Assembly: GCA_020002185.1 (NCBI GenBank)
Contig: CM034535.1
Coordinates: 72,938,684-73,002,683 of the forward strand
Reading direction: 5' to 3'
Length of the DNA stretch: 64,000 nt
DNA from: Paraescarpia echinospica
Taxonomy: Eukaryota > Annelida > Polychaeta > Sabellida > Siboglinidae
The notes below the pieces were generated by a model. The model made no database searches and was not told where the DNA came from. It was given only the letters and a program-made list of their open reading frames with translations. Every line of letters begins with the position of its first letter. Positions within the stretch are counted from its first letter, which is position 1. The position numbers and the translations under genes are program-made. Positions 12,485 through 26,530 of this stretch are shown here, one piece after another.

Positions 12485-13430
12485 TTGTAGAACCATTTTG
12501 GTATTGCCATCGATTACTTGCTGTTCAACAAAATGTCCGTGTCATTTCTTATGTAATGGGAAAAACTGGCAATTCGTAAGTTGCCATGATTCGATCTAAC
12601 AATAGCAACAACATAATTATCATATAACTTTCGAGTGTTGTGTTAAATAAATTTACTAAAACGACAGCTCCAAATCATTAAAGCGATCCGTAAAGTCTAT
12701 AATAATAATAATTATGAATTGATATATTTATAAAGATACACGACCAAATATATTTTTAATGTTTAGTGGGCTATGGCATAATTTATTTTCAATATATTAT
12801 CGCTAATTTAAACACAACAATATTTAATCCTTACCCTATGGCGGTAACTGTTTGAAAAGTCACGCGAGATTTTTAATGTATGAGTATTTCAGCAATTCAT
12901 TCATCAACTATGTTGTATCATACAACTTTGATGATATGTAATGAACTGAAGCATCGGACGTTAAGAACGCCTCATACTGAATGTACGAACTCATAATATG
13001 TTATTGGAGAGGATCGCATCAAGCCATGTTTAGTTGTAACATCGCCACTCATTTTGGGCAAGGAACAAAAAAGGTTACCATATATCACTTAGGGCATCAT
13101 TGTGAACAAACTCTGAGATGAGCGAGGTCATTTTTGGATCAGGCCGTTTTAGTTGCAGAAGTGGTGGCAAACTCGTATGCTTCGCACTCGAAATGTGTGA
13201 ATCAACAGATGCTGTCGTTTGTGCATAATGGCTTGCACCTAATAGTCGACACTGTAAACAAGATTGTCTGTTCTCTGAATTGCCTACCATGTGGTGTTGC
13301 TATATGAACCCCGTCGTTGGCAGTGAGTGTGAAGAGGTTGGATCCGACTTCGTTGTTCTGCTCTTCCATATTGATGTTTGCTAGTTATTATGTGGGCAGT
13401 AGTGCATCGCATGTTCGAACTAATACAATA
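12485..13430. other. AT-rich noncoding stretch
   Basis: Only short open frames, none of recognisable character. No repeats visible by eye. Confidence 0.4.
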
Positions 13431-16400
13431 TATGGTTGATACTACCGAAAATGTCCCCAGTAGTAAAAAAGGTGTCTTTGGTCCAACAAAACACTGGAAT
13501 GGCTTTCGTAGCCATTTAAATAGCCTGTTCAAATGGAGCTGGGTGTGCTCTTTCTTGACATAGTTGATTTTCCTTTGTCGTGTAATAATAAATAATACTT
13601 TTTGTGTCAGAAAGATGCTAAACTGCCTGTTTTGGCATGTCCACAGCACGGGGGGATTACAAATTAATAAGTATTAACTATTTAACAACTTACCTTGATG
13701 TTTTTTCGAGATATAAACGCATTTCTTTATTTTTACAGGATTAAAACAAATGTCCACAGAAATCACGTGTTTTACATTATCCGAAGATATGTTCGTATGT
13801 CTAATTTCAATAAAGCACTAAAACTGGCTAGAAACTGCTTCTCCTTAATTCAAACATATAAGACTATCACCCAACGATAAAAACATAACGTTAAATCAAC
13901 TTCCCTGGTCGTCACAAAACATCTAAACTGCATGAAAGCAGCGTCTTCGTTAAGAATGTGTTCTACGTTATCCAGTTTTCTCAGTTATGAACGTTCTCAG
14001 GTTTATGATTTGATGTAGTATAGGTAGACCAATTACGTCGTTTGTTAAACAAGGAAACTGTTGGCCGTGCACACCTAATGTGAACTCAGAGGGTTCGAAA
14101 ATACCAAATGGCCGTGTTCTACGTTATCCGTGTTCTAAGTTATCGCATGGGAAACGCGTGTCGTTACCCTTCCGAAGGCGCCATATTTACACGTCATTCT
14201 CAGCTTGTACATACAAAACAAAGTCTTTATTTATATCTATATGTCTGACAAACACACATGATACTGAACACGTCTGAGATCATTCATGTTCACATTGATA
14301 AATTACTAATGTATTCCTACTATAACGAATAATTTTGGTGCTTAAATTGAAGTGAAGGCTAGCAGAAACAATGCGCTACTTGCCAAGTGCGCCACTTGCC
14401 AAAAGTTGCCTGCCCCTCCGAGAGCAAAGGATCAATATCGTAATATGTAATCGATAACGTAGAACACAAATGGATAACGTAGAACAAATTTCGGTACTAC
14501 TTTTCTCTGTATGTATTGATACTGTGATTAGATAATCTCTCTTGGGTGTTTTTCTGTAGCTTTTTGTCGTCATTTATTGTCACCTACAATGATAGAGATA
14601 AATAATCATACATCTGCTTTTCAGAATAATATTTGTGTTTCCTGTTATGATATGTTCTCGGGTATTAGTGTGGATAGGTAGGTGAGATATTTGCAAAACG
14701 TGCCGTGAAATTTGATACAAACTCACGTGCGCTACAGGAAACGTAGTGAAAAACATTATGCGCAATACTTGGCCAAATAGAGCGTTAGGGTGGTACAGTA
14801 ATACGCCAAAACAGCCCTGTTGATCAAGGAAGCCAGAAAACAGAAAAATAAGGGAAAGGAAAGCATGTGAAATGAGCGAAAGAGAATGTTATAAAGTTCA
14901 AGCAGAAGGCATTCATATATCTCCCAGAAAGAGTTCAAATCCATAGCTAGAACTTCGCAGTTCTCATGGACGTGTTAACGTAAGCTGATTGTATAGTGCA
15001 GGTATATTGTTTCTATCAATTACGTGTGCTACCTCTTAAAAAACTTACGAATGCCTATTATCCAAAGACGCAGGTAAGCGTACAGATGGAGAGATGACAC
15101 ACAAAAACATTACAGTAACGCTGTCCGATCAGGTGGCTCACGATGTTTCAACTCTCATCTCATTCACTTAGATCATCGTTGAATGACTCAAGACAAACTT
15201 ACCCAAAATCCAGCAGACACACCTGCATCTCAAGCAATAAGTCAGTATAATTAAATCACAATTTTCAACATGGTGTAATGACACAAAGTCACGTTCAACA
15301 AAGTGTTGTTGGCCTCATGGCATTACTACGAATGTGGCTATGTAAAACCGCCCATGCGATGGGATGTGAGGAGCTGTAAAACGCACCTGGTAATGCGATG
15401 AAGAAAGGGATACGCAAAACATCTGTGCATGGGGTATTTCCCAGACGGAGTGAGCTGTGCAGTACCTGTTGGGCGTGAACGATGCAGTGAATGAACGGTC
15501 AGCAAAACCATCCAGCGAATCTGTTAGAGTCCAAGGCTGTGGTGCTACTCAACTATTACATAGTACATCGTTACGCCGTCGGGACTGAATCACGACTTTC
15601 TTCTTACATGACCAGGCTAAACCGTGAAGAAAACAAAAAGGAACCAAAAGTAACCATAGATGAAACAGCAAAAGACGAATAAGACGACACGCTGACAACT
15701 GAGGAAACAACAACTCACCAATCTCAGAAATCAGCAAAGAGGTGATGCGTTATTGGTAAACAGATGAAGAGATTATTGTTGGAAACTTTGTTGCACTGAA
15801 GTAACATGTAAAGAATGTGTACACAGGGAAGATCACAGAGATCGACGATCGGTAGGATATTTTGGCCACACTATTACCACATATTCCAACTGGTAGATCC
15901 CAATAAGCATTTAAGTACAAGTATAGCTATGTCTGTAGGTGATGGAATCGTTTCTCACCTGTATCAATCGTTTACAGGACGATTCAACGTTCTACGTTAT
16001 CCATTTTCAACGTCATCCAAATTAATTGCACTCCTTTTGAGACACCACAAATGACATGATAATTGCAATTTCTTTTGTTGAATCAGTTAATTTGTATAAA
16101 AAGTAGCTATACCAATATGTAATGAAAACATCTTGCCAGAATTAATAACACATTTATTTTACGTTATTACAGAGGACGGTTGTGTTATCACTGGAATTAA
16201 TCATGAGTGTATATCTGAGTTATGTGTATTTCAAAATCTGCTACATTAGGTTGCGAATGATCGACCACATGTTCAGGCTATGTCATATTTGAACAGATAT
16301 TCTAACAAATCAATCAACAAAAGGTTTAAATTTGTATGTGTTCTACGTTATCCGTATAGTACAATGTAAATCGTAATACTCCATGATAATTCTACTACTT

Positions 16401-17556
16401 CGACGAAATATGTAAATATGATATTGCCACAAATGCCTTAATTGTCATTATAAATGTTAACTAATATAATAAATGATGTAGTCGTTTACTGAAAAGAATC
16501 GAAGGTACACACTATCACCATTTATGTACGCATATGTACTTAATTATACATGTTATTTTAACATATGTGATATATTTTGCATCGATGTTTCATGCCATAG
16601 TCCAAACGTTCAAAATCAATCAATTTTACGTTCTGTGCTAGATACATTTTGTTGATTCTGCGCAGTAAAGCAGAGGTAAGAGGTTTGGACTCTCGACTGA
16701 GAAACCCGGGTTCGAATCCTGTGCGGCGGTGTCGAACCTTGGGCAAGTTTGTTTACTTTGCGTCGCTTCAATTCACTCAGCTGTATGCACGAGTACCTGG
16801 ATAGTTGTGTACGAATAGTTTTCGCGCATTAATTGCTGCGTGGCTGAATATTTCACAGAGAAGTCGAGATGGTGTTCGATTGAACAGGTTTGCCAGGGAG
16901 TAAAGTGTAAAGCGCTTTGAGCAGTCATGAGGACTGGATACTGCGGTATATAAGAACTTACCTTTACCTTTTTTTAATAAAAATCAGCAAGGGTGTGTAT
17001 TGTACGTTAACCAAATACATTATTAGTTGAAAGCCACACCAACAGCCTCGTGTTTTCTTGAGGCGATCCCCATTATTGTACAGAGTATGACAAGGGCCTA
17101 GTACAGATGCCACAACAAAATAAACTGTATGGCTTCCCTAATTTACGAATAGGAGCTTTTGGAAACCGAGCAACTTTGACCAAAACAAACTCGTATTTTG
17201 CTATGACACCTCTCTGGCGGTAAATAATGTGTATATTTATTATTGTTGTCCATGCCGTTGCCAATGTCACCCTTTGCATTAGGCATCATTTGCATTTTTT
17301 AATATTGATTTTAAGTATGCCAAGTTAATTTTAGTAAGACAAGGTGATAGATAACGTAGGACACATTGCAAAAATTGGGAAACAATTATTATAGTTTGAA
17401 TGGTTATTGCAGTAAACCATGGGTAGATTGGATGAGAAGAATTGTTATTCCAAGAACCTCAACATATCTACATTTAAAACAAAATAACATTTGGTTATTA
17501 TATTGAGTTCATATTTTAAAATCGGTCTGGGGACATTTTCGGTAGTATCAACCATA
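13431..17556. mobile_element. Putative 4.1-kb inverted-repeat-bounded element
   Basis: Positions 13431-13460 and 17527-17556 are exact reverse complements (30/30), starting TATGGTTGATACTACCGAAA. Between them a 16-bp word GTGTTCTACGTTATCC and close variants recur in both orientations at 13958-13973, 14114-14129, 14130-14146, 14453-14467, 14472-14486, 15989-16002, 16338-16353 and 17350-17364. Such motifs resemble subterminal transposase-binding repeats. No transposase was recognised; a weak hydrophilic + strand frame lies at 15491-15682. A SINE at 16660-16980 sits inside and would be a later insertion. No clear target-site duplication was seen, so the outer limits are provisional. Confidence 0.35.
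16660..16980 (+). repeat. tRNA-derived SINE (family 2), near full length
   Basis: The tRNA-like head has a strong B box (GGGTTCGAATCCT). The body contains CAGCTGTATGCACGAGTACC and AATTGCTGCGTGGCTGAATA. The 3' tail reads AAAGTGTAAAGCGCTTTGAG, then GGATACTGCGGTATATAAGA, ending TTACCTTTACC and a T-rich end. The same tail occurs in copies at 20733, 43095 and 63790, which defines the family. The tail probably matches a partner LINE 3' end (inference). Confidence 0.8.
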
Positions 17557-17727
17557 TCATGTTCTTGGTAAGGACAAATCGCCATGTAAGAGTCCATCAG
17601 TGGATACGTTCTTAGCCTGGAACCCCATGGGAAGAATGCATGGATTTGGAAGGAATTGTCAAGCAACGCTGATGTAATTGCGAAAGTCTCCTTGGCCTGC
17701 GAGAAGATAGCACGAGGCAACTGATCA

Positions 17728-17962
17728 CATTAGTCACAATGCACTGGTTTGGAGGGCTGTCATTAGTCACAATGCACTGGCATGGAGGGCTGTCATTAGT
17801 CACAATGCACTGGTATGGAGGGCTGTCATTAGTCACAATGCACTGGTATGGAGGGCTGTCATTAGTCACAATGCACTGGTATGGAGGGCTGTCATTAGTC
17901 TCAATGCACTAGTATGAAGGGCTGTGATTGGTCACAATGCACAGGTGTGGAGGGCTGTCATT
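17728..17962. repeat. 33-bp minisatellite, about 7 units
   Basis: The unit contains GTCATTAGTCACAATGCACT and GGTATGGAGGGCT. The last two units are diverged. The minus-strand frame (NDSPPYQCIVT repeats) stays open because 33 is a multiple of three. Confidence 0.92.
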
Positions 17963-18480
17963 TCTGCAATGATCACCACCAAAATATCATGACCTGCGAT
18001 GCGCTCTGTAGCTGTTATAAAGTCTCGCATCTCATAGCTTATCACAAAATGAAGCACTTACAAGCAGCACATTCGTAATTCCTTCGTACGATTGCTGTAG
18101 TGAAGCCAAGGATTAACATTTATCAAATTGTGACGATGATGTGAATAATAATTACAACGAAAATTTCATTTTTTTTTTTTAAATTAAAAATACATGGTTA
18201 ATTATACGGTTTTGTTGGATAGGTCAAGGGACAATAGTACAAAAACGGTCAAACACCCCTATTCTAACAATACGCTTTTGTTCATCACTACAGATTGCAG
18301 ATTGTTCGGATATCGTGTAACGATGACAATATCAAATCGACCATACAACCCTCATCGCGGACACATCAACATCACTATATAAGGATATGTCAGCCGAAAT
18401 CAGCAGAAAAGTTTGTGTGCAAACAAGAATGCTCATACACAAATATTACAGTTATTTAACTAACTAAATATTCTAATAAC
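17963..18480. other. AT-rich noncoding stretch
   Basis: Nothing recognised apart from an A/T run at about 18171-18190. Confidence 0.4.
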
Positions 18481-19170
<690 letters not shown>

Positions 19171-19277
19171 ATTATTTCCTTGTTCGCTCGCCATATGTAA
19201 CTTGGTGCCTATTTTAAATGATAAATCATCACATTCCACTAATAAGAAATAACGTCGTTTTGTTTAGACTCACGATG

Positions 19278-19410
19278 TGTCTAAACTGCCCCCTCCCGGA
19301 ATTTCTCTGGGGGACAGATATATGGTTCTGCACCCCATTAAATATGAGCGTGAATGTTTGTTTTTGTGTTGAGCGTCAATGGCGGGTGGAAATGTAAATT
19401 TAATGGCATG
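19278..19410 (+). repeat. Dispersed repeat, copy 1
   Basis: GGAATTTCTCTGGGGGACAG, then ATATGGTTCTGCACCCCATT and GTCAATGGCGGGTGGAAATG match the reverse complement of 24601-24725 over about 120 bp with modest divergence. Family unknown. Confidence 0.65.
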
Positions 19411-20732
19411 CTCTTTACCATTGCAGAAAGTGACTCCTTCATTTATTATGGGAAGTTTGTTATGCCTAAGCGACCTTACAAGGAAAAACTCCCCGACAGA
19501 TCCAGCGCAATATATACAAAAATGTCAACGCACTTGTACGTTAAAGTTGGTGTACGGCGTGCAATCAATTAACTCTCGGACAACAGAAAAGCAGGATAAT
19601 TTTATTATATTAATTTCTGCATAAAATTATATGTTCTATTTATCTAGATCAACTTATATATCTACAACCCACGTTTTCATTAAGCATATTAATCAAATTG
19701 CAGAAGTATACAAACGAACGAAAGCTAGATGCCGAATTAGTTGTTGACACTTGTTCCAAAGTCAATTTATAAACGAATATTCAGAAAAGTCATAAGTAAA
19801 TGTCAGGGGCTTCCACATTTTGACACAAATATACACTGACGTTTTGCAATGTAACTGGTAAAAGGCTTTTCTTTTCGTCATCGCCATCGTTGCCCTCAAA
19901 ATATAAACCAACGAAATTGTTCTGTTTAAAAAGTTCTTTTTTTTAATAATAATAACTTTATTTGTTCACAGAATGGAAATACATTTTGTACCGAGGAGGG
20001 AGCATAATTAAACATAGTATTTAAATCACATTTGCTTAATAAAATCAAATATGTAGATAGTTGCTAATTAGTAATGTTGAATGTTGTACGTAGATAATAG
20101 CAGAACCATGAATCATTCGCTCATGACATATCCGTAGTAGTAAATAAATTAAACACGTAAAAATAGTATGAATAAATATGTTAAAGCAATATGGCAATAT
20201 TAAAAGACAGTGATAACATTGATCAATGATGTGATGTATCTATGTACAATCCAAAGTGTATAATGGTTAACGTGTTTCGCAAACTGACATATGTTCAAAA
20301 TGTTTCAACAAATATGTCTTACATCTGTGAGGGTGCGCATATGATTTATCATGATATCTGATTAAAACCGTATTACCTCCGTTTGATTAGGTGCCCCTCG
20401 TGTTTGACAACCATGCGGTAGCCATTACTGAAGCAGTGTTAAGGTAAGTTGTTCTTGTGTTGCTAAACAATATTTGTTGCAGAAATTCGACAAAACTGCT
20501 CTGATTGTGAATGAGCTGTTGGAGTATATTTAACAAGATTTAACAAGATTGCCACCCAGAAAATTAACTCTAGGTGGCAGGTGGACAAGGAAGCCCTTTG
20601 GCTTATCGAGATTCCGACCCTTTTATGTGTGGGTCTTGATATGCTCTTGTAAATATTTGTGTTCTTCAAGTGTAGAGAACTGTAGCATGGTCAGATTGGT
20701 TCAAATATAACAAGTAGTGGCATAATGATTTA
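19411..20732. other. Gene-poor AT-rich stretch
   Basis: No gene or repeat recognised. An imperfect doubling of TTTAACAAGATT lies at 20529-20552. Confidence 0.35.
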
Positions 20733-20848
20733 CAGAAAAGTCGAGATGGTGTTCGATTGAACAGGGAGTAAAGTGTAAAGCGCTTTGAGCAGTCCTGAGT
20801 ACTGGATACTGCGCTATATAAGAACTTACCTTTACTTTTTTTACTTTT
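20733..20848 (+). repeat. SINE family 2, 5'-truncated copy
   Basis: Starts AAGTCGAGATGGTGTTCGAT and ends GCGCTATATAAGAACTTACC plus TTTACTTTTT. It matches the last third of the copy at 16660-16980. Confidence 0.8.
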
Positions 20849-23508
20849 ATAATCACTCTATGCTTTAAATGATGTGTGAAAATATGGCACATTGTAGACA
20901 CATGTGTGTTCTTGGGGTTATGTTGCTATAATTCAGACGACAGTGTAATGTTTATACGTGTTGTTATCACACCTTATAAACATATTGAAGTTAGGCTACG
21001 TTATGTCTTTCGTCTACTAAATTTCACCACGGAGAAATACCATTATTTCAGATAGGGAGTAAGTAAAACATTCAATAAGTGGGTTGGCACGCATCAACAT
21101 GGGCGTGATGCCCCGTCATACCCTAAACAATCTACAGGATTTAACCTAAGGTTAAAACAGTACTACTGCAACATCTAACAAGTATATTTACAAAACACTA
21201 CTATGCTGTGATACTCGTCTTGTTCGGACTCCTGGCAAAGGAAGCGAGATTGCTACCTACAAACTGGACATGAAAAGGTTATACTCCTTGGAAGATTTGA
21301 CAAGTACCATGAAGAAATATCTCAAGGACCACAAGCAACACCATTGGATTATTTGTCATTAGTCCGGAAAGCGGTTTTCAGAACATCTTTTCGGTGTACG
21401 TTTCGAAGTGTAAAACAAAAATACGTAGATCTCTTTATTTGTGCCAAGTGTAATCGGACGATTGCGGTTGAAAAGACAGCAGCGACTTTCGCAGAGTTGG
21501 TCAATTAGAGTTATATTATTGCGATTAACGAGATTAACCCTCACATTTATTTAGAGCAGGCGAAAGCATGTTCATTCCAGACACACGGGACGAAGACCTA
21601 AAACCAACCACAATGCGTGCGTTAATTTTAGTGAAAAGTTGGCCACCATAGGAAGCAGGTTGTCCACACACTTCTACCAATCAGGCATCTAGCACCTGTT
21701 TTTACAGTAACATCCATACACTAAATGAGACAATACCAATTGAGAATCTGCATAAATATACCCCGAATGTGACTGAGAATATCATAGTAGCGTGTGACTC
21801 TCCAAATATGCAGCGACCGCAATGATCCGAATTTTTGCCATAATAATTAAAACTGGTCACCTAAAAGAAGTGCCATATGTTGAAATTATATACATGGACT
21901 GGCATGCTATCATTGTTGACGGTCATGCACTTTTCAGCTGTAATATAACAGAATTATACCGAAGTTTGCACAAGGCAAGGCAGCTTAAACTAATTGTAGG
22001 CCTACGTCAACTAGTCTGACAAGAAGCTGTTTTATCACTGGTATTTTGTACGTTATATCCGTATATTTAACATCGGAAATGTTTTTTAATACCCTTGTAA
22101 GAATTTGGTGATGTTTGAATAAAATACGATTAGGACAATGGACTCGTTGATGTACTTGCAGAGATACTGGGTGCTACAACTGTCAGCAACCTTTATCACG
22201 TGTTTTGGTTGTCCCTGTCAAACGTTTGTTTCTTACTGAAATTATCTATTTTGCCAGCTGTATCTCTTGTTTCCAATAATGTGTGTACATCAGCGAAATA
22301 CATAGTAGCCGAGTGATTGACGTGTGGCGATGTTTGGACACTCTGTATCAAACAGAGATCTGCGCCTGTGTAAAAGTATGGTTATTTTAAGGGGGGTTAG
22401 GATGACAATTTGTGTGACGCAAGATATACGTTCTACTGGGCATCCCATTTTTGGTTTCATAATGTACTATGTATATACCTCGATTTATACCCAGCGTTTA
22501 AGCGCGTTATCTACAATATAATTGTAGTTACCATCAAAAGACGCCTCTGTGCCTTTCAATATTGTGAATATTGTTGAAATACCTGGCTTGTGCTCTTAAT
22601 ACCTACTGGTGTCGTACACAATTGACACACAGTTCATGATTGCATCACATTATTTAGCATAGTTTGTGGGCATTATGTTATACCAAAATTCGTGAAGATG
22701 TGCAACTTGCATGTCCAATAAAATGCTGCTTAAAACAATGATTTTGTGTATTTAAAAAAAAAATTACAACATTTTATGAAAAATGACAAACAAATATAGT
22801 TTGTTAATATTCTATTTATTTTACTCCCATGTCGGTAAGACACTGTGTTGGCCTGTATGTTTTGCTCAGTACCATTTGTGGCAGGCAAACGTCGTATGTG
22901 GTATAAGGTACCTAATAAGCATGTTTAAACCAACTCAAGGCGCTGTTTAGCTTGGAGGTGTGCACAGTTTGATGACGCATATTTTAATTGTTATTGAGAC
23001 AGTGTAAATTTCCCTTTGTTGTTAATCTAGTTATATGTATAGCTTGATATAAATCTAACTTTCGTGAAGGTTTGCAAGATTCGGGAGATCTATTTGGGGT
23101 AAGACCACATTAAGGACTCGTCCGCCATTACCGAAAGAGTGCCCTTGAAAATACCGTTTTGGTGTGATGTTTTTTCGAGCACTTTGACATGGCACATGTT
23201 AGTCCGGTGAATACTGAATGTACTACTGCATTAGATCTATCACGAGGTAGCAATAAATATACGCTAGTCGCTCGCGTATTCGCCCAGTGGCTATTTTGCA
23301 GCACGCACCAATATTTCAAAATCCGTCAACAGATTGGGGCGAAATTGAGAGGTGTCAGGTTTGGGTGGATTTTTCTGAAAAATGAGGTATGAGAATTTCA
23401 CGAGTTTTCCTCAGCACTTGTGTCAATGGGCATTAAATATCCTCCCGCGCCTTCGATCCGAAATTTATATTAGCGTCAATCTGCATTAACGTGTGTTTCA
23501 CTCGCTAG
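20849..23508. other. Gene-poor stretch
   Basis: No supported gene. A + strand segment at about 21200-21360 reads TRLVRTPGKGSEIATYKLDM then KRLYSLEDLTSTMKKYL, which is protein-like in composition but lies in a frame that ends at 21362 and was not recognised. The rest is AT-rich. Confidence 0.35.
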
Positions 23509-23669
23509 GTGGCGCCACCGTGGTTAAAAACAGTTTTTATTTTAGAATGGAGCCAGATATGCAAAGCTTGCTACAAGAGAACAGACAATCTGTTCAGGGC
23601 ACGAAGGCAAAGATCACGCATACATGCACACGTACACACACAATCATTTGCAGGAAACTGTGAAGAAAT

Positions 23670-23880
23670 CTTTCAAGACACACGACGATTGGAGAGAGAA
23701 GCAGACGTGGCAGCAGATCATCACCTCCTGGTAGGATTATTGAGAATTAAACTGAAGACGTACACAAATACTGTCACCAGACCACATCAAGTCTACTACG
23801 GTGGGAAGCTGAAGTCAAGAAAAAATAACTAGAGTCCTACTGGGCAGTGAGAAACAGGTTTGAAGCCGTGTAAGACGTGG
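23670..23880 (+). mobile_element. LINE fragment: end of endonuclease domain
   Basis: The frame reads RRLEREADVAADHHLLVGLL followed by RIKLKTYTN. The (G/E)ADV.SDHHLL...L.LKLK pattern marks the end of the APE-type endonuclease in non-LTR retrotransposons. A shifted frame then gives YWAVRNRFEAV, like the conserved NRFxAL segment that follows. Stops and insertions break it. Confidence 0.6.
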
Positions 23881-23929
23881 TGGAGGACATCATATACCCA
23901 CTGTGAGACAAGAAACGGGGAAGGGAGCT

Positions 23930-24040
23930 TGCAAAACACCTCCGATTGCACAGTGCACAATGCACACCCCTTGAGACTCGACAAAAACCACCTTCGTATC
24001 TCAAAAAACCTCAAATTGCACCCCCTTCTCTAAATAGTGT
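23930..24040 (+). repeat. C-rich degenerate repeat interrupting the LINE
   Basis: Phrases such as CACCCCTTGAGACTCGACAA and CTCAAATTGCACCCCCTTCT resemble those at 25690-25855. It separates two collinear LINE blocks. Confidence 0.4.
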
Positions 24041-24084
24041 GGGGGGGCAAATGGGGCATGTTATCTTACTAGAAATTTGTATTT

Positions 24085-24240
24085 AAAAGATGGAAGATCT
24101 CGTTAGCTCTTTAAACAAAGAATCAGAGCAAAGATCATGATGGGAAGAACACTTCAAAGAAATCCTCAACATAGATCCACCAGCAGAAAGACCAGAATCA
24201 GATATACCAATAACAGACATAGACAACAATCTAAGTGCTG
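24085..24240 (+). mobile_element. LINE fragment between endonuclease and RT
   Basis: After a frameshift and stop the sequence reads EEHFKEILNIDPPAERPESD, the W(K/V)EHF.E(I/V)LN segment that precedes the reverse transcriptase domain in RTE-like elements. It is collinear with 23670-23880 and so probably the same inserted element. The RT domain itself is absent. Confidence 0.55.
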
Positions 24241-24369
24241 TTGGAAATTTTTCGCCGCTGCGTCGCTGTAACTTCAGCTTCTCCGTTGTCTCGGCTGTGA
24301 ACTCATGACATCCGAACACGGGGGAGGGGACAGTGCTGTTAAAAAATATTTGTTTAGTTTTTACGTCGC

Positions 24370-24725
24370 GCCGCTGCTGTCAATTTAACATCCGCTGTCT
24401 CGGCTGAAATGATGACATCGAAAAAATATCTGCCCTCCAATTACTCACACATAGGCTCGGGAATATGGTAGAGGGGGCAGGAAGGGAATTTCTCCGGAAG
24501 AAGCTCCAGTAGTCCCCCCAATATGAATTTCGTTCCCGCGCCACTGTACACACACCTTTCACAGTCGACAAAAATACACATTAATCGTCTCACAAAATAT
24601 ATATTTCTACCCGCCATTGACGTTCGCCACAAAAACAATCATTCACGCTCACATTTAATGGGGGGGGGCAGAACCATATGTCTGCCCAGAGAAATTCCAG
24701 GGGGGCAGCTGCCCCATGCCCCCCC
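24370..24725 (-). repeat. Dispersed repeat, copy 2
   Basis: The part at 24601-24725 is the inverse of 19278-19410. The upstream part has GCTGTCTCGGCTGAAATGAT and a similar phrase CGTTGTCTCGGCTGTGAACT at about 24282, suggesting a short internal duplication. Runs of 7-9 G and C occur. Family unknown. Confidence 0.5.
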
Positions 24726-24799
24726 CTCTGTTCCCGAACCATCAAAGCTTACAAAAATTGCCGCGTTGTTACTCAAGTCCCCGAATAGCGAGCTCTGAT

Positions 24800-26528
24800 A
24801 ATCACTAGGAAAGTTGTGGCTGGTGATAAAATATCCAATGCAAATAACTATTATAGAAAAGAGTTACCGCGCGATAGATTTGTTAGGCGCAATATTTCAA
24901 TATTTTTATAACAGTAAAGCCTGTATTCAACATATTTCTAGGGGTGACCACTTATTAAATCAAACTATCCTTCGTTGATATGCTAGCCCTTTACGCGAGT
25001 TACATTCTAATATTGGGCGTCTTTCTGAACGTGTCTGCTGAAACAGATGTATCGTTGTTCGCATCGAGTGTAGGTCTACAGTAGGCACACGAATCTTACG
25101 TGTTCAGCATAGCCTGTATGTACAACTCTACAGCAGTGAAACGTGGCCGACATGCGCCTTGCATGGAATGACACTGGACACTATCTACATTCAATGCATC
25201 AGAACGTTACGTTGGGGGCATGGGGGAGGGCAACCATGCGTCACAATAATTGTCACAATATTTGTGGACATATTTCAGACCCCCGCACCCCCCCCGTCAC
25301 GTTTCGTAACGCTGGCATATTAGCTCCCTCTATCGTTACGTTCGTTTTGACAAAGACTCCCTATACTGTAGACATCGATAGAGTTCTAATAATTATTATA
25401 TTCGTTGCAGAGCTGTATTGGTCCGTTGTTTCCATGTAAAATATATAATAAATACGTAAAAGTAATAAAAAACAACAGCTGGACGAACCAACATTAAACA
25501 AAATCGTTACGTAACGGTTAGCTAGAGACCCACTTTACATACATGTAATACTTTGTTGCGTTTGCCCATAGATCCCCGCCCTCCCAAGCGTAGCGTACTT
25601 TGTGGATGGTTCCATGGCATTCGTTGGCATGGCATATCAGGCCCGTGGCATGGTTGATTTGAGGAGTGATGTGCGTTTTGTTTCGACCTGCGATTGCCTG
25701 CTCCCAGAAAACTCAAACTGCGCCCCCTCCCGTGATACATCAAAATTCACCCTTTGACCCTCCCAAAAATCTCCAACTGCATCCCCCTGAGACTTCCAAC
25801 TGCAATCCTTTGAAACACCAAAAAAACTACAACTACACCCCTTTTGAGACCTCTTTTCATTTTAGTGGAACACTTTTGCCATATGCAAACAATTTTTGTG
25901 ACATATTCAATACGTGATTTTACCTTGAAGTTGTAGAATCTTTCGTCAGCGTAGCTCGCCAACGTTTTCAGTACTTGAGACGTATGGTGTCATCGAACAT
26001 GTGAGATAGTTCGTAATTCCCTACGTCTCGATTAATTTGTGTTTTGGCCTTTATTATCTATATGGCTGTTTATGGGTCGTATTCTCCTGTTGGCTTCCTT
26101 GTCTTCTATTTTCGCTCCCTCCCAATCTGTGGTGTGTTTTTGTTATTGCTTGGCCCTTAGGAGCGGACGTGTTTGCGGTCACTTAGATGTTTTTTTGCTC
26201 CTCGTATAGTTCTCTTTTTTGTGTTGTAAACATGCTTTCTATGTTTCTCAAATCTCGTTTTGAACAATCTTCCAGTCTCCCCAATATGTACAGCTCTTGC
26301 ATGGCATTTGATACACCCGTTAGCCCTATTCTTGAGGCTCCACTTTGTTCGTTGGGTGTACCAACAAGCGCTTGAGGGTGGTGTCAGGACGCACAGCTGT
26401 TGCTATCTAATACTTCTTCAGCACTCGGTATACTCTCTCTGATATCCCCTCCACATATGAAATGACGACTTGGCTTCTATGGTCTTGTCCTTTTTCTTTT
26501 TGTCAGTATTTCTTCTTGTTGCTAATGC
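24800..26528. other. Gene-poor stretch
   Basis: No gene recognised. A degenerate repeat at about 25690-25855 alternates CTCCAACTGCATCCCCCTGA-like phrases about every 28 bp. Short frames over it reflect this. Confidence 0.4.
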
Positions 26529-26530
26529 TA

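Noticed and set aside
13284..13649. 121-codon minus-strand open frame
   Set aside because: Spans the left 30-bp inverted repeat, has no recognisable domain, and its composition matches surrounding noncoding DNA.
16685..16740. Functional tRNA gene
   Set aside because: The B box is good, but arms are mismatched and the body and tail belong to a SINE family present in several copies.
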